A program made the translations under genes and the position numbers. 64,000 nucleotides of DNA, taken from Bradyrhizobium diazoefficiens. Lineage in GTDB: Bacteria > Pseudomonadota > Alphaproteobacteria > Rhizobiales > Xanthobacteraceae. The notes beneath the pieces were generated by a model, which saw nothing but the letters and a program-made list of their open reading frames with translations, was not told the origin of the DNA and did not search any database. Below are positions 8,831-18,064 of the stretch, piece by piece. Location: contig NZ_JAENXS010000004.1 of assembly GCF_016612535.1 (NCBI RefSeq), positions 62,001 through 126,000 on the forward strand, in the 5' to 3' direction. Positions within the stretch are counted from its first letter, which is position 1. Each line of letters opens with the position of its first letter.

Positions 8831-9384
8831 ATGGGCCAGACCCGGCTTGTGAACGGTAGGCCGACTGTTGTGGTGGAGAACACCAAGGAATTCGCCGCTG
8901 CTACGGAAGCAGCATGGAAGCGGATGGCGCCGCTGATCGATAGCAAGGTGAAGCAGCTGCGAGGCTGCATGACGGTGCTGGCAGTGCGACAGCGCTGGAA
9001 GACCCGAAGCGGAAAACGCCGGAAGGGCTATCGCATACCAGCGAGGTGCGCACCTATGTGAAGGCGCTGCCGGAGGAGAAGCGAAACGCGTTTATCTTCC
9101 AGGCGATCAGCGATGGCGACCGCGCCAACGTCGCCAGCGTGCTGCACGCCCAGCCGTTCCTCTCTGGGTTATCCGCAAAGGCTCAAGGCATGCTCCGCCA
9201 ACATGCTGCCGCGAAGTTCGCGCCACAGGACCACGCGCAACATCAGGCTGCTGCCACTGCCCCTGAGTATGTCATGGACGCAGGTACCAAGCTCGGTGTG
9301 CGCTATGGTGCCCTGTCGCGCAGCATGAGGCTTTCGCCAGCGGAAAAGGTACCCGAGAAGCTGAAGGCGCTTGCGGGCGGCTAA
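8831..9384 (+). pseudogene. Frameshifted hypothetical gene
   Basis: Two plus-strand frames look like one broken gene. The first starts MGQTRLVNGRPTVVVENTKE and is coherent to about 8965. The second becomes coherent near 8960-9040 (LEDPKRKTPEGLSHTSEV) and runs through VRTYVKALPEEKRNAFIFQA to AEKVPEKLKALAGG at 9384. The frames differ by one base, so a single indel near 8955-8970 would join them into a protein of about 180 residues. The function is unknown. Confidence 0.5.
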
Positions 9385-9426
9385 GAATGCTGCTGGATTC
9401 GGTGCGTGGTGTCCCGGTCCGGTAGA

Positions 9427-9458
9427 GACCCCCGGCCTGCCCATGAAGGCCGGGGGTC
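9427..9458. terminator. Perfect 11-bp stem-loop between convergent genes
   Basis: GACCCCCGGCC pairs perfectly with GGCCGGGGGTC around a 10-base loop, between the broken gene ending at 9384 and the convergent hydrolase gene ending at 9466. Strength and position suit a bidirectional terminator, but no T-run follows on either strand. Confidence 0.5.
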
Positions 9459-9465
9459 CAATGGG

Positions 9466-10440
9466 TTACTGGAAGTGAAAGAGCTCCTTTAGAAACGCTT
9501 TGACATCATCGTGGGATTTGTTCGCGGCAGCTTCTTGGTAGTAGCCACCCGTAAATCCTTTTTTATAACAAGAATCGCTTGGGCCTAGTGGCTTCTTTGT
9601 CTCCACGTTTAGAATTGCGCCATTCTCGCCTTCTTCAAGGCGGCACTGTCTAACCGAGTTAGGCGCTTGCTCAAACTTGACCGCGGTCCGATACATAGGG
9701 GCGTCGAATTGGTGGTAGGCGTCCGGGTATTCGATGATACGCACGCTCTTGCCAGCCTTGGATAGTCTCTCCGCATAGTCGCGACATGGCGCTATGGGCG
9801 TAAGATCGTCCGCTGCTCCGTGCAACATGAGGATCGGCGCCGTTACGTTTTCCTCGTCTTGAAAACGCGTATTGCATACCGCGTAGGCGGAAATGTGCGC
9901 TGCGAAATGAAGGTCTGGGCTGCCGTACATTTTCTGGAATCTGGCCATATCAGAATAGAGAGCGGCGGAGGCGCCCTGAGAGAAGCCCATCACGGCGATC
10001 CTCGACGTGTCGATCCGCGGATCCTTTGCGGCTACATCAAGCGCCGTGTAAGCATCGATAATCCGGGTCAGAAAGGAGATCTTGCCTGCATCGCTCGGAT
10101 AATTGACTAGTCCGCGACCGGCATAGCTGTCGACCGCGAAAGTGGCGATCCCTATTTCGTTGAGGACTCGCGGCCATTCCTCGTAGGGCGCGCCATCTGT
10201 AATAGGGCCACTCGCCGAATGCAGCAGAATGACGAGTGGTTGTTTAGCAGGACCGCTTTTCGCAAACCGCAGTTGCCCTGCGAGAGCGACGGGCGTTCCT
10301 TTCTTGCCCATCAGAAAATCAGCAGCTGACACTGTTTCTGAGGGAATTGAATAGAATGCTTCGCGCGCGATTTGCGCTTCAGCACTTCCGCAAATCAGCG
10401 AAGCTAACAGGGCTCCAGTAAAGGCAGAAACCAATTTCAT
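9466..10440 (-). CDS. Secreted dienelactone-hydrolase-like alpha/beta hydrolase
   Basis: A 324-residue protein with an N-terminal signal peptide (MKLVSAFTGALLASLICGSAEA), so probably periplasmic. The alpha/beta-hydrolase core is visible: the nucleophile elbow GFSQGASAA, the acid in HGAADDLTP and the His in YHQFDAPMY, giving a Ser-Asp-His triad. The start is the ATG preceded by GGAGGTCG; a start 4 codons upstream is also open. The substrate is unknown. It is isolated among remnants and is not clearly in an operon. Confidence 0.8.
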   Translation of the reverse strand: MKLVSAFTGALLASLICGSAEAQIAREAFYSIPSETVSAADFLMGKKGTPVALAGQLRFAKSGPAKQPLVILLHSASGPITDGAPYEEWPRVLNEIGIATFAVDSYAGRGLVNYPSDAGKISFLTRIIDAYTALDVAAKDPRIDTSRIAVMGFSQGASAALYSDMARFQKMYGSPDLHFAAHISAYAVCNTRFQDEENVTAPILMLHGAADDLTPIAPCRDYAERLSKAGKSVRIIEYPDAYHQFDAPMYRTAVKFEQAPNSVRQCRLEEGENGAILNVETKKPLGPSDSCYKKGFTGGYYQEAAANKSHDDVKAFLKELFHFQ

Positions 10441-10679
10441 CACGACCTCCACTATTCAAAACTGAAAGACCAAAATCCTAGCACGGGCGAAATGCGCCAA
10501 CAACTTGCACAGCCTCGTAGTCTTCAGCGGATCAGCATGTCCGTTGCGGTCAAAGGCTGCCCCCAATAGCCATATGATCGTCGTCAGCTCACGTCTCGGC
10601 AGCGGACGTGTCGGCGCGCTGAGCGAATGTCGGCAACGGCCACAACCGGACTCGTGCACCGCAATGAGAGGGAGAACCG

Positions 10680-10892
10680 CTACTCGATCACCTCGTCGGC
10701 GCGGGCAAGCAACGTGGGCACCACAGTGAGACCAAGCGCTCGTGCTGCCTTTAGAGGGACGCTAACATTGCAACCACAACGACCAGCGGCGTTGATGGTC
10801 ATGATCCGCCGCATTTCTGCTCGGTCAGCTTCGGCCGCATTGTCGCGAACCGACCGACCCCGAATGGTGCTTTCCGGCGAGATGATCCACAT
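10680..10892 (-). pseudogene. C-terminal remnant of an ABC transporter substrate-binding protein
   Basis: The minus-strand frame ends KAARALGLTVVPTLLARADEVIE, which matches the conserved C terminus of a large Bradyrhizobiaceae family of ABC substrate-binding proteins (the Trp/Tyr-like type). Only about 30 residues are family-like and the upstream part is unrelated, so it is a decayed fragment. The interval 10893-11090 holds nothing I recognise. Confidence 0.5.
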
Positions 10893-11089
10893 TTGGGACG
10901 AAAAACCGCACGCCTTCTATGCGATTCTCCACCTTGATCCTCCTCCGGGATCGGCGGCTGCGAGGTCCGATTGGGTTTGCCTCCATTGCCGGGCCTCGCC
11001 TCCGGCCGCCGTGTGGGTCACGGAAGCACAGTGCAGATCGCAGGCCAGCGCAGATTTCGCCAATCGGAGTGCGCTACGGGCCGCGGCCT

Positions 11090-11732
11090 CATAGGGCCAC
11101 GGCGAAGCAGTAATGCCCATCTTCATCGCCGTGGCGCGCACGTCTGCGACAAGGCCCGACGGCATATCCGCTGGCGCCAGTTCTCCGCAGTCGCTCTTCG
11201 GAATCATCGCTATCGGTTCGAAGTCAGGAATCAGCCACCCGCTGAGCGAGGCCGTCACGCACACGGCCCCCGCCACGACGGACCAGAAGCAGCGAGTCTA
11301 CCGTCGCGTGCGCCCCGACGAGATCCAGGACATAGTCCGGACCCTCGTGCCAGACTGAGTGCATGCTCGCCGTCACCGGTCCACCAGCGTCAACGAGCAC
11401 GTAGTCGACGCCAGCCGCAGGCGAGGGCCGGACGCGATCGACGCCGCCGCCATACCGATTGGAGACGTCCCGCCACGGATCAGCAACCGCTCTTGGCCAC
11501 CGGGAACGAGCCCCAACGCGTCCAGCGAGCCCTAGTACGATTCAAGCAGTGCGGCCAAGACGTCCCAAGTTAACGTGGTGATGACTGGCATCAGCAGCGA
11601 GTTCGGCAATAACGAATTCTCCGCGTAGCCGCCGTCGAACTCCCGACCCATTTCACCCATCACCGCTGCAACGGCCGCCATCCGGCAACCTGGGATCGGT
11701 CGAAGCTGCCACGCCGACGCATTCAAGCACAC
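11090..11732 (-). pseudogene. Degenerate zinc-type alcohol dehydrogenase/quinone oxidoreductase
   Basis: Pieces of one MDR-family enzyme appear in order but in different frames on the minus strand: MGEMGREFDGGYAENSLLPN near 11.66-11.57 kb, then GLVPGGQERLLIRGGTSPIG near 11.5 kb, GPDYVLDLVGAHATVDSLLL near 11.33 kb, and AVCVTASLSGWLIPDFEP near 11.25 kb. The order follows a zinc-binding dehydrogenase from catalytic domain through the NADP-binding fold. Several frameshifts and stops make it non-functional. Confidence 0.6.
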
Positions 11733-11929
11733 GCCGGAACGTAACGTTCGGAGAATGTCCTGACGCGTCCTCAGCTCCGACCGGCTCGTTCGAGACGGAT
11801 GTCATGCCCAACAAGGACCTTTTCACCACATACGCCCAACGAAAACCGGCAGATGCATCTCGTGAGTCGACAGATGTCCACCGATACTTCTAAGATGTCG
11901 AGGAAGTAAGTTCGCGGAAGCCGGGTAGG

Positions 11930-12355
11930 GTGGGGGCAGTGAACTTCCAGGTGACGGTTCTCAAGGTGCTGGTCAGCTATCCAGACGGGTTCGCCGCCAT
12001 GGCGGACCTCAAGCGCGATATGGCGATTCTGGCGACCAGCGGACGGGACTGGGCCGAACGCACGAAGCGATTGGCGGCCCGCGTGCCTGACCTGGATATC
12101 TTCTCCCAAGGTCTCGTCGAGCGGATGAACGGCGGCTGGCGGGTCACCGACAAGGGACGCTCGGTTCTCGAGATCATGGAGGCCCGTCCCGCGCCAGCTC
12201 AAGCAACTGAGCTGCCTGCCGTCCGTACGGTCGAGCAGCCGACGCCGGACATGACTCTGTCACCGAAGCCTTCGATAGCACCAGTTCGGCGCAACCGGGA
12301 ACGAAAGCGGCGCCAACGCGACGCTGTACGGCGAATGCAAGCGAGCGCGTCGTAA
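11930..12355 (+). CDS. Hypothetical protein, possible winged-helix N terminus
   Basis: A 141-residue frame with GTG starts at 11930 or 11939. The first 80 residues (NFQVTVLKVLVSYPDGFAAM, then MNGGWRVTDKGRSVLEIM) have the look of a small winged-helix or restriction-system Mrr-N-like fold, with a Pro-rich linker and a very basic C terminus (RRNRERKRRQR). Function is not recognised. The following 260 bases up to the IS element contain no supported feature. Confidence 0.45.
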   Translation: MGAVNFQVTVLKVLVSYPDGFAAMADLKRDMAILATSGRDWAERTKRLAARVPDLDIFSQGLVERMNGGWRVTDKGRSVLEIMEARPAPAQATELPAVRTVEQPTPDMTLSPKPSIAPVRRNRERKRRQRDAVRRMQASAS

Positions 12356-12666
12356 GAAACGCCGATTGGAGGTTGCTCCAGTAGTTTCGGCTTTCGGGAT
12401 ATAGGAATATATTCCGTAATCTATGTTATGCGATCCAAAAGATCGCAATATCAGGCCCTTGCGCCAGGTAGCGGAGAATTGCTCGGCAGAGCTCGATACG
12501 AAGAATCCGCAGACCCCGACGTCTGTTCGCCTCGAACGTGAGCAGCCCCGGCTTCTCGGTGATCAATATCTCTCGAGACTAGGCCCTTTCATGCGCATTG
12601 CCGAAGACACACAGGGCGGATTCCAATTTGAAGTGCAACACCCCCATACATATATCGAGGGTGAGC

Positions 12667-13686
12667 ATGGGGCGTCACTACAGCCAGTTGAGCGCGACAG
12701 AGCACAACGATCTTCATAGCCGGATGCTGAATGGCGAGAGCCTCCGTTCGATCGCTCGGAGTCTAGGTCGAGCCCCTTCGACGCTATCGCGGGAGATTTC
12801 GCGCAATAGCGAGGATAGCGAAGAGTACGATGCCTGCATTGCAGGATATGCGCGTCGGTGGCGCCGTCGGCATGGCATGGTGAAGCTGCGAGAAGGCTCG
12901 GCGTTGCGAGCCTGGGTGTTTGCGCATATCCGACGCGGCTGGTCACCTCAGCAGATTTCCGGCAAGCTCCGCCGGCAGCGTGACGACGAACAGCAGCAGG
13001 GTCCTCGGTTGCCGACAGTTTCTCACGAGACGATTTATCGGGCGATCTACGTGTTGCCTCGCGGTCAAATTCGCAAAGAACTTGTCAGCTATCTGCGCCA
13101 ACATCACAGTCAACGACTGCCTTTGCGCCGCCGCACGGACAAGCGCGGCGGCATGATCGGGATGATCTCTATCCACGAGAGACCAGCCGACGTGTTGGGC
13201 CGCGCATTTCCAGGAGACTGGGAAGGCGATCTGATCAAAGGAGCCGGCAACGCTTCTGCGATCGGGACACTCATCGAGCGCAAAAGCCGCTTCACGATTC
13301 TGGTCAAGATGAAGGACTGCTCGTCACGTGCCGCGCTGATCGGCTTCAGGCGCGAGCTTGGCAAAGTGCCGACGGCCATGCGCAAAAGCCTGGCCTATGA
13401 CCAGGGCAAGGAGATGGCGCGCCACGATGAACTTTCCAAGGCCTTGAAACTGAAGGTGTACTTCTGCGATCCGCATTCGCCGTGGCAACGTCCGTCCAAC
13501 GAGAACATGAATGGCTTGGTTCGCCAATATCTGCCCAAGGGATGCGACCTGTCGATCTACGCCCAGAAGGATCTCAACGCGATTGCCGAAAGCCTCAACA
13601 CGCGACCGAGAGCCTGTCTCGGCTTTCAAACGCCGATGGAGGTGTTCGCAGCTGAGTGCGCTAAACTGGAGCGTGCGGCCGCCTGA
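12667..13686 (+). CDS. IS30-family transposase
   Basis: A 339-residue transposase starting MGRHYSQLSATEHNDLHSR. The N-terminal helix-turn-helix is LRSIARSLGRAPSTLSREI, typical of IS30. The DDE core is visible: D in PGDWEGDLIKGA, D in LAYDQGKEMARHD and E in NENMNGLVRQYLPKG. The frame is intact and complete, so the element may still be active. Confidence 0.93.
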   Translation: MGRHYSQLSATEHNDLHSRMLNGESLRSIARSLGRAPSTLSREISRNSEDSEEYDACIAGYARRWRRRHGMVKLREGSALRAWVFAHIRRGWSPQQISGKLRRQRDDEQQQGPRLPTVSHETIYRAIYVLPRGQIRKELVSYLRQHHSQRLPLRRRTDKRGGMIGMISIHERPADVLGRAFPGDWEGDLIKGAGNASAIGTLIERKSRFTILVKMKDCSSRAALIGFRRELGKVPTAMRKSLAYDQGKEMARHDELSKALKLKVYFCDPHSPWQRPSNENMNGLVRQYLPKGCDLSIYAQKDLNAIAESLNTRPRACLGFQTPMEVFAAECAKLERAAA

Positions 13687-13731
13687 AAAGCAGAAGCTCT
13701 TTGCTCCCTGTCTCCGCATGGCAGGCAATCC

Positions 13732-13813
13732 TTCATGATCGGCGCTGCGGTCAAGGGTGCGCTCTTGCGCCCCGCTCTTGCGGGTCGCCCTTGACGGCAG
13801 CGCCGATCATGAA
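13732..13813. repeat. Long 26-bp inverted repeat inside the IS30 3' end
   Basis: Positions 13732-13757 and 13788-13813 are inverted copies with one mismatch, starting TTCATGATCGGCGCTG. The 30-base centre contains a further short repeat (GCGCTCTTGCGCCCCGCTCTTGCG region). It lies 45 bases after the transposase stop and before the right inverted repeat. It could be a strong terminator or a nested palindromic repeat. Bases 13894-14024 hold nothing I recognise. Confidence 0.7.
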
Positions 13814-14024
13814 ACAATGCCAGACAGGCGAGGCAAATCTACAGCCTCGCCGGTCGCGAAAATTAACGTGTTGCACTTCATTTTTGAAACCGCCCAGTGA
13901 ATATTCACCCCGGCGAAGATCGGATGCGCATTGCCAGGAAGTGGGGACGACGATCGCCTCCTGTGGAGCAGAGGCGCCGGCATATTTCGACCGGAACCGT
14001 TGCCTAAACTCCGGGCCCAGGGCG

Positions 14025-15470
14025 TCAGATTGCGCAGACGGCCGGCTTGCGGCCGATCCATGGCTCGACTTCCTCCGCTTGGGCGGCAAGCCGCAATAGG
14101 GTCGCCTCGTCACCGTGGCGACCGACGATCTGGATACCGATCGGCGTATCGCCATCGCCCAGGGAAAGCGGAAGCGACATGGCCGGCAGGCCGGAAATGT
14201 TGTGCGAGAACATGTACGCCGCGTCGGACCAGCGATCTAGGTAGCGCTCACGGTTTCCATCGGTCATCGACCAATAGCCGACAGGGCGCGGCGGCTGGGT
14301 CAGCGTCGGGCTGACGAAGACATCGAAGGCCGCAAGTTCGGCAGCGATGGACTGCCCCGCCTTACGAACCGCACCGATGCTCGCCGAATATTCTGCCGCC
14401 GAAAGGGTTTTGGCATATTCGAGCATTGACCAGTTGAAGGGCTCCAGGTCTTCCTCCCGCGGCGGATGCCCGACGAATTTCGCGTGTTGCGTGAACTCGG
14501 TAAAGGTCTCGATCGCGATGATATCGTTATAAGGCCACCAAGCCGCCTCGATATCAGTCTTGACGTCGTATTCCTCGACCGTATGCCCCAGGCTCTCGAA
14601 TAGCTTCACGGCGTTCTCGACGGCGGCCTTGACCGCGGGCGCGAAGGGCTCGCCCCAGGGCGCACGTAGGGTATAGCCGATATTCAGCTTGCGCGGGCGA
14701 TCGGAAAGTCCGGCAAGCCAACTCTTTTCCGGTCGCGGCGCGTGATATGGGTCGCCCGGAAGATTTCCAGAAACGGCGTCCAGATAAGCCGCAGTGTCAC
14801 GTACGGTGCGGGTATTGCAGAGGAAATAAATGCTGCCGAACCACATGTCGGCTTCGTGAGGACCATAGCTCATTCGTCCACGCGAGGGCTTCAGCCCGAC
14901 AACACCGCAGCACGACGCCGGCACGCGTATGGAACCGCCACCGTCGGAGGCGTCTGCGATCGGCACGATCCGTGCGGCGACAGCCGCCGCCGAGCCGCCG
15001 CTCGATCCGCCTGGGGTGATGTCCGGATTCCACGGATTGACCGTCGGGCCGTAGAGACGCGGCTCCGAGGTGATGCACCAGCCATATTCCGGCGTGTTGC
15101 TGCGCCCCACCGGGACCAAGCCGGAAGCCTTCATTTTCCGAACGATTTCCGAATCTACCGGGCAGACGAAATCCTTCAGGTAAGGCGTGCCGAAGGTCAG
15201 GGCAGTGTCCTTCCACATCGTGCCCAAGTTCTTCAAAAGATAGGGCACGCCGGCGAAGAGACCGTTGTTCGGAACCGCACTCAGGGAGCGCGCGAGGTCG
15301 AAGGTCTCAATGATCACCGCGTTCAGCTTCGGATTGAGGTCTTCGATGATATGAATGGCGGTCTCTATGATCTCAGACGCCTTCACCTGCTTGCTGCGTA
15401 CGAGCTCACCAATGCCGAGCGCATCGGACTCCGCATACAGTTTCACGAGATCCTGGGTTACGTCTGTCAT
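14025..15470 (-). CDS. Amidase-signature enzyme (last gene of BMC operon)
   Basis: A 481-residue amidase-signature hydrolase. The Ser-cisSer-Lys triad is present: Lys in YLLKNLG (about residue 80), the first Ser in [12 protein letters not shown] and the nucleophile in [14 protein letters not shown]. The family hydrolyses linear amides and the substrate cannot be read from the sequence. It follows the deleted second kinase and overlaps its remnant by 4 bases, on the same strand as the BMC genes. Its presence in a likely amino-alcohol operon suggests release of an amino alcohol or amine from an amide, which is inference. Confidence 0.88.
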   Translation of the reverse strand: MTDVTQDLVKLYAESDALGIGELVRSKQVKASEIIETAIHIIEDLNPKLNAVIIETFDLARSLSAVPNNGLFAGVPYLLKNLGTMWKDTALTFGTPYLKDFVCPVDSEIVRKMKASGLVPVGRSNTPEYGWCITSEPRLYGPTVNPWNPDITPGGSSGGSAAAVAARIVPIADASDGGGSIRVPASCCGVVGLKPSRGRMSYGPHEADMWFGSIYFLCNTRTVRDTAAYLDAVSGNLPGDPYHAPRPEKSWLAGLSDRPRKLNIGYTLRAPWGEPFAPAVKAAVENAVKLFESLGHTVEEYDVKTDIEAAWWPYNDIIAIETFTEFTQHAKFVGHPPREEDLEPFNWSMLEYAKTLSAAEYSASIGAVRKAGQSIAAELAAFDVFVSPTLTQPPRPVGYWSMTDGNRERYLDRWSDAAYMFSHNISGLPAMSLPLSLGDGDTPIGIQIVGRHGDEATLLRLAAQAEEVEPWIGRKPAVCAI

Positions 15471-15684
15471 ATCGCCCTCTGGAACACGCCGATTTCGTAC
15501 GCGCGCCCGTTGTTCGACGCGAATTCAAAACCGATGATCTTCATGTCCACGATCTGGTTCTGGTCGGACACCTTGGCCGTGAAGTTGCCCGGCATCTGCT
15601 CGATGTGCTCATTGATCATCGCGAACACGACCTTGGTGACGCTTGCAAGCATGAACCGCCCGTAGAGGTCGCGGCCTCGGACAT
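15467..15684 (-). pseudogene. Internally deleted APH-fold kinase (second kinase of operon)
   Basis: The fragment begins MSEAAT exactly like the intact kinase at 55.3-56.2 kb, with the same GATGACGAG upstream. It then jumps to sequence matching that gene's middle (out of frame, ATCGAACACATC-like region), then to MPGNFTAKVSDQNQIVDMKI and SNNGRAYEIGVF, then stops. The large N-terminal part, the segment with the catalytic HND motif and the C-terminal third are all missing. It cannot be active. Confidence 0.8.
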
Positions 15685-15701
15685 CTCGTCATCCTTTCTC
15701 G

Positions 15702-16643
15702 TTAGGCCATGCGACGCAGGCGATCTCCCGCAATGGAAGTTTGCGATGTCGTCTCGAAACGCATCATGCGCCAGGAGGCGTATTTGGCGAATTCGAGCGT
15801 CGTGCGCGGCGACGACGCGGCCATGGCGAAGGCGACGAGACCCCAGCGCAGATCGTCGAGAATTCCGTAGACCATGGCCCGCTGGAATAGGGCTTCTTCG
15901 AAAAAGCCGGTCCACTCGACAAATCCATCCCGTGCCTCCGGCTCGCGATCGAACAATTCCGTAATATGACAGCCAATGTCCTCATACGGATCGGCGTTGG
16001 CCGCCAAGTCATAGTCGACAAGCCGCACCGTATTTCCCGGACCGACCATGGTATTTGCGGTATTGCCGTCGCGGTGACAGGGGACCCGTTCGACCCTCAG
16101 CCGCGACATCGCCTGCTCTGCCCTGTCGGCGAAGCCGAGAAAGGCTGCCATATTCTTCGGCAGGCTTGCCTTGTAACTGCTGCACGCGGCGTAGGCTGCA
16201 CGAATCTCGCCGAAGATATCCGCCTCGCGCGATAGTTTTGGCGCCGCTTGAAGAGCTTTCTTCGCGGCAACGATGCCCATACGAACGCCGGTGTTCGCGC
16301 TGTCGTGAAGACCGCATGCCCGCCAGCCGTTCCCCAGGTACTCCATCGCGAAAAGCCCATCCTGGTCCCAGGATTGCAAGACGCGCGGCCCGACTCCGAT
16401 GTCGCCCGCGCGTTTCGCGGCGGCGATGGCCCCCGCCGGATCCACATAGTGCGAGAGGTCAGTGTGATAGTGCTTGTAGATTTCAGACTGATCGCTCCGG
16501 CGTGCAAGCCAGATGTCGGCTTCGATTCCTCTCCAGGCCGGCGAGGCCAGCACGGTCAGCGGACTTTCAAGACTGTCCAACGAGCCGCCCAGGCGGGCCT
16601 CGGCACGAGCCCGGACTAGGGCCTGGCGATTTGCAGCGACCAT
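15702..16643 (-). CDS. APH-fold small-molecule kinase (probable amino-alcohol kinase)
   Basis: A 313-residue phosphotransferase of the aminoglycoside/choline-kinase fold. The catalytic loop is CHRDGNTANTMV (HxDxxxxN) near residue 205 and the metal-binding DFG equivalent is LVDYDLAANADPYEDIG. The start ATG at 16643 has GGAGGT just upstream and lies 11 bases after the amidase stop. In RMM/aminoacetone-type BMC loci a kinase of this family phosphorylates 1-amino-2-propanol (or ethanolamine) to feed a PLP phospho-lyase, and both are present here. Substrate is inferred. A fragment of a close paralogue lies at 56.2-56.5 kb. Confidence 0.85.
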   Translation of the reverse strand: MVAANRQALVRARAEARLGGSLDSLESPLTVLASPAWRGIEADIWLARRSDQSEIYKHYHTDLSHYVDPAGAIAAAKRAGDIGVGPRVLQSWDQDGLFAMEYLGNGWRACGLHDSANTGVRMGIVAAKKALQAAPKLSREADIFGEIRAAYAACSSYKASLPKNMAAFLGFADRAEQAMSRLRVERVPCHRDGNTANTMVGPGNTVRLVDYDLAANADPYEDIGCHITELFDREPEARDGFVEWTGFFEEALFQRAMVYGILDDLRWGLVAFAMAASSPRTTLEFAKYASWRMMRFETTSQTSIAGDRLRRMA

Positions 16644-16654
16644 AACCACCTCCG

Positions 16655-18058
16655 TCACGTCGGCTTGCGGGGCTGGAGCGGCCATTCGCGCGCCTGCGGG
16701 CCGCCCGGCCAAAGCGCGGATTCCAGCGCCGCGGCGAGCCGGCAAAGCCGAACATCGTCGAATCGGCGCCCGACGAGCTGCACCCCCACCGGCAAGCCAC
16801 GGGAGTCGAACCCGCCGCAGAGCGACACCGCCGGATGACCCGACTGGTTGAACATCGCCGTGAACGTGCAGTGCCGCAGCGGCATCGCCGGGTCCACGCC
16901 CCTTTCCTCGGCCGGGAAGTTCACCACCGGCATCACAGGAGTCAGCAGAAAATCGCTGTCCTCGAATAAGGCATTCGTCTGCGCCACACCGCGCGCTACG
17001 CCCGCCTCGAACAGCGCGACTCGTTCGGCCGACCAGTCCCGTGCCTCCTCAAACCAATCGAACAGTTGCCGCGGGGTGTGCTGACGCAGCTGCTCGGCCG
17101 CACCGATGTGTTCACGCCATCCACGAATCTTGAACATGTCGTCAATCGGCAGGTAGGCATCGAAATCATAAGGAGGGGGAGCGCTCGCTACTTCTGCAAC
17201 CAGGCCCGCCATTGCCTCTCCCGCGCGACTAAGCACGTCCAGCACCGCCGTCTCTACTGGAGGACCGAAGCCGAAGCTTTGATAGACGGCGACACGGGCT
17301 TTGCCGAAGCTTTCGCTGGGTTCCGTCACGGGGAGTGAAAAACGGTCGTGTCGATGCAACCCGCCCAGAACACGCAGATGCGCTTCCAGGTCGGCGGCAT
17401 ACCGGGTCATGGGTCCGGCCGACCGTATGTCCGAAGCCGGCGTATGCGCGATCATGCCTTGCGTGGGCTTCAACGCTGCTAATCCGCAATGGCTGGCCGG
17501 GAGCCGTACGGAGCCTGCTATGTCCGAGCCCACCGACATCATGCCAATGCCCGCTGCAAGAGACGCGCCCGCTCCCGCGCTCGACCCGCCTGGATTCCAC
17601 ACGAGGCCCCACGGATTACGCACGATACCATGGAACGAACTCACGCCCGATCCGCTGAGACCGAAGTCAGGCATCTTACCCTTGCCCACGATGATAGCGC
17701 CGGCAGCCTTGAGGCGCTCTGTCGGCGGCGCATCAGTTGTGCCGAGTATCCCGTCTGCATGGATACGCGAACCGTGATGCCAGCGCGTGCCGACGGCGTG
17801 CACGGAATCCTTGATGGTGACCGGCACACCGTCCAGAGCACCGGATGGGCGGCCTTCGCCGTACCGCCGCGCTGCAGCTTTGGCTGCAGCAAGGTTTTCA
17901 CCGGGCCGCAATTCGTAGAGCGCGTTGATCTCGCCGTTCACACGGCCGATCTGGTCGAGCGTGAGCTCCATTACCTCGACCGGATCTATCGTGCCGGCTC
18001 GGAAGCCCTGCAACATTTCGTCCAACGAGAGCTTCGATACTTTGTCCAACACCATCAC
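16655..18058 (-). CDS. Amidase-signature enzyme
   Basis: A 467-residue amidase-signature hydrolase. The triad is visible as Lys in GVPVTIKDSVHA (near residue 76), the serine in NPGGSSAGAGASLAAG and the nucleophile in GSDIAGSVRLPASHCG. It is distinct from the amidase at 14.0-15.5 kb, which has a different core sequence. It starts 7 bases after the ABC permease gene ends and its stop is 12 bases before the kinase start, so it is embedded in the operon. It probably hydrolyses an imported amide. Confidence 0.88.
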   Translation of the reverse strand: MMVLDKVSKLSLDEMLQGFRAGTIDPVEVMELTLDQIGRVNGEINALYELRPGENLAAAKAAARRYGEGRPSGALDGVPVTIKDSVHAVGTRWHHGSRIHADGILGTTDAPPTERLKAAGAIIVGKGKMPDFGLSGSGVSSFHGIVRNPWGLVWNPGGSSAGAGASLAAGIGMMSVGSDIAGSVRLPASHCGLAALKPTQGMIAHTPASDIRSAGPMTRYAADLEAHLRVLGGLHRHDRFSLPVTEPSESFGKARVAVYQSFGFGPPVETAVLDVLSRAGEAMAGLVAEVASAPPPYDFDAYLPIDDMFKIRGWREHIGAAEQLRQHTPRQLFDWFEEARDWSAERVALFEAGVARGVAQTNALFEDSDFLLTPVMPVVNFPAEERGVDPAMPLRHCTFTAMFNQSGHPAVSLCGGFDSRGLPVGVQLVGRRFDDVRLCRLAAALESALWPGGPQAREWPLQPRKPT

Positions 18059-18064
18059 ACCTCC

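Larger units (their letters stand above)
12618..13893 (+). mobile_element. IS30-family insertion sequence
   Basis: Imperfect terminal inverted repeats bracket the transposase. The left end contains TGAAGTGCAACAC (about 12629-12641) and the right end its complement GTGTTGCACTTCA (13868-13880); similarity continues outward as TTCCAATT versus TTCAAAAA. The element is about 1.27 kb, within the usual IS30 size. Exact outer ends and the target duplication are not certain. About 180 bases between transposase and right end hold a large hairpin, listed separately. Confidence 0.75.
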
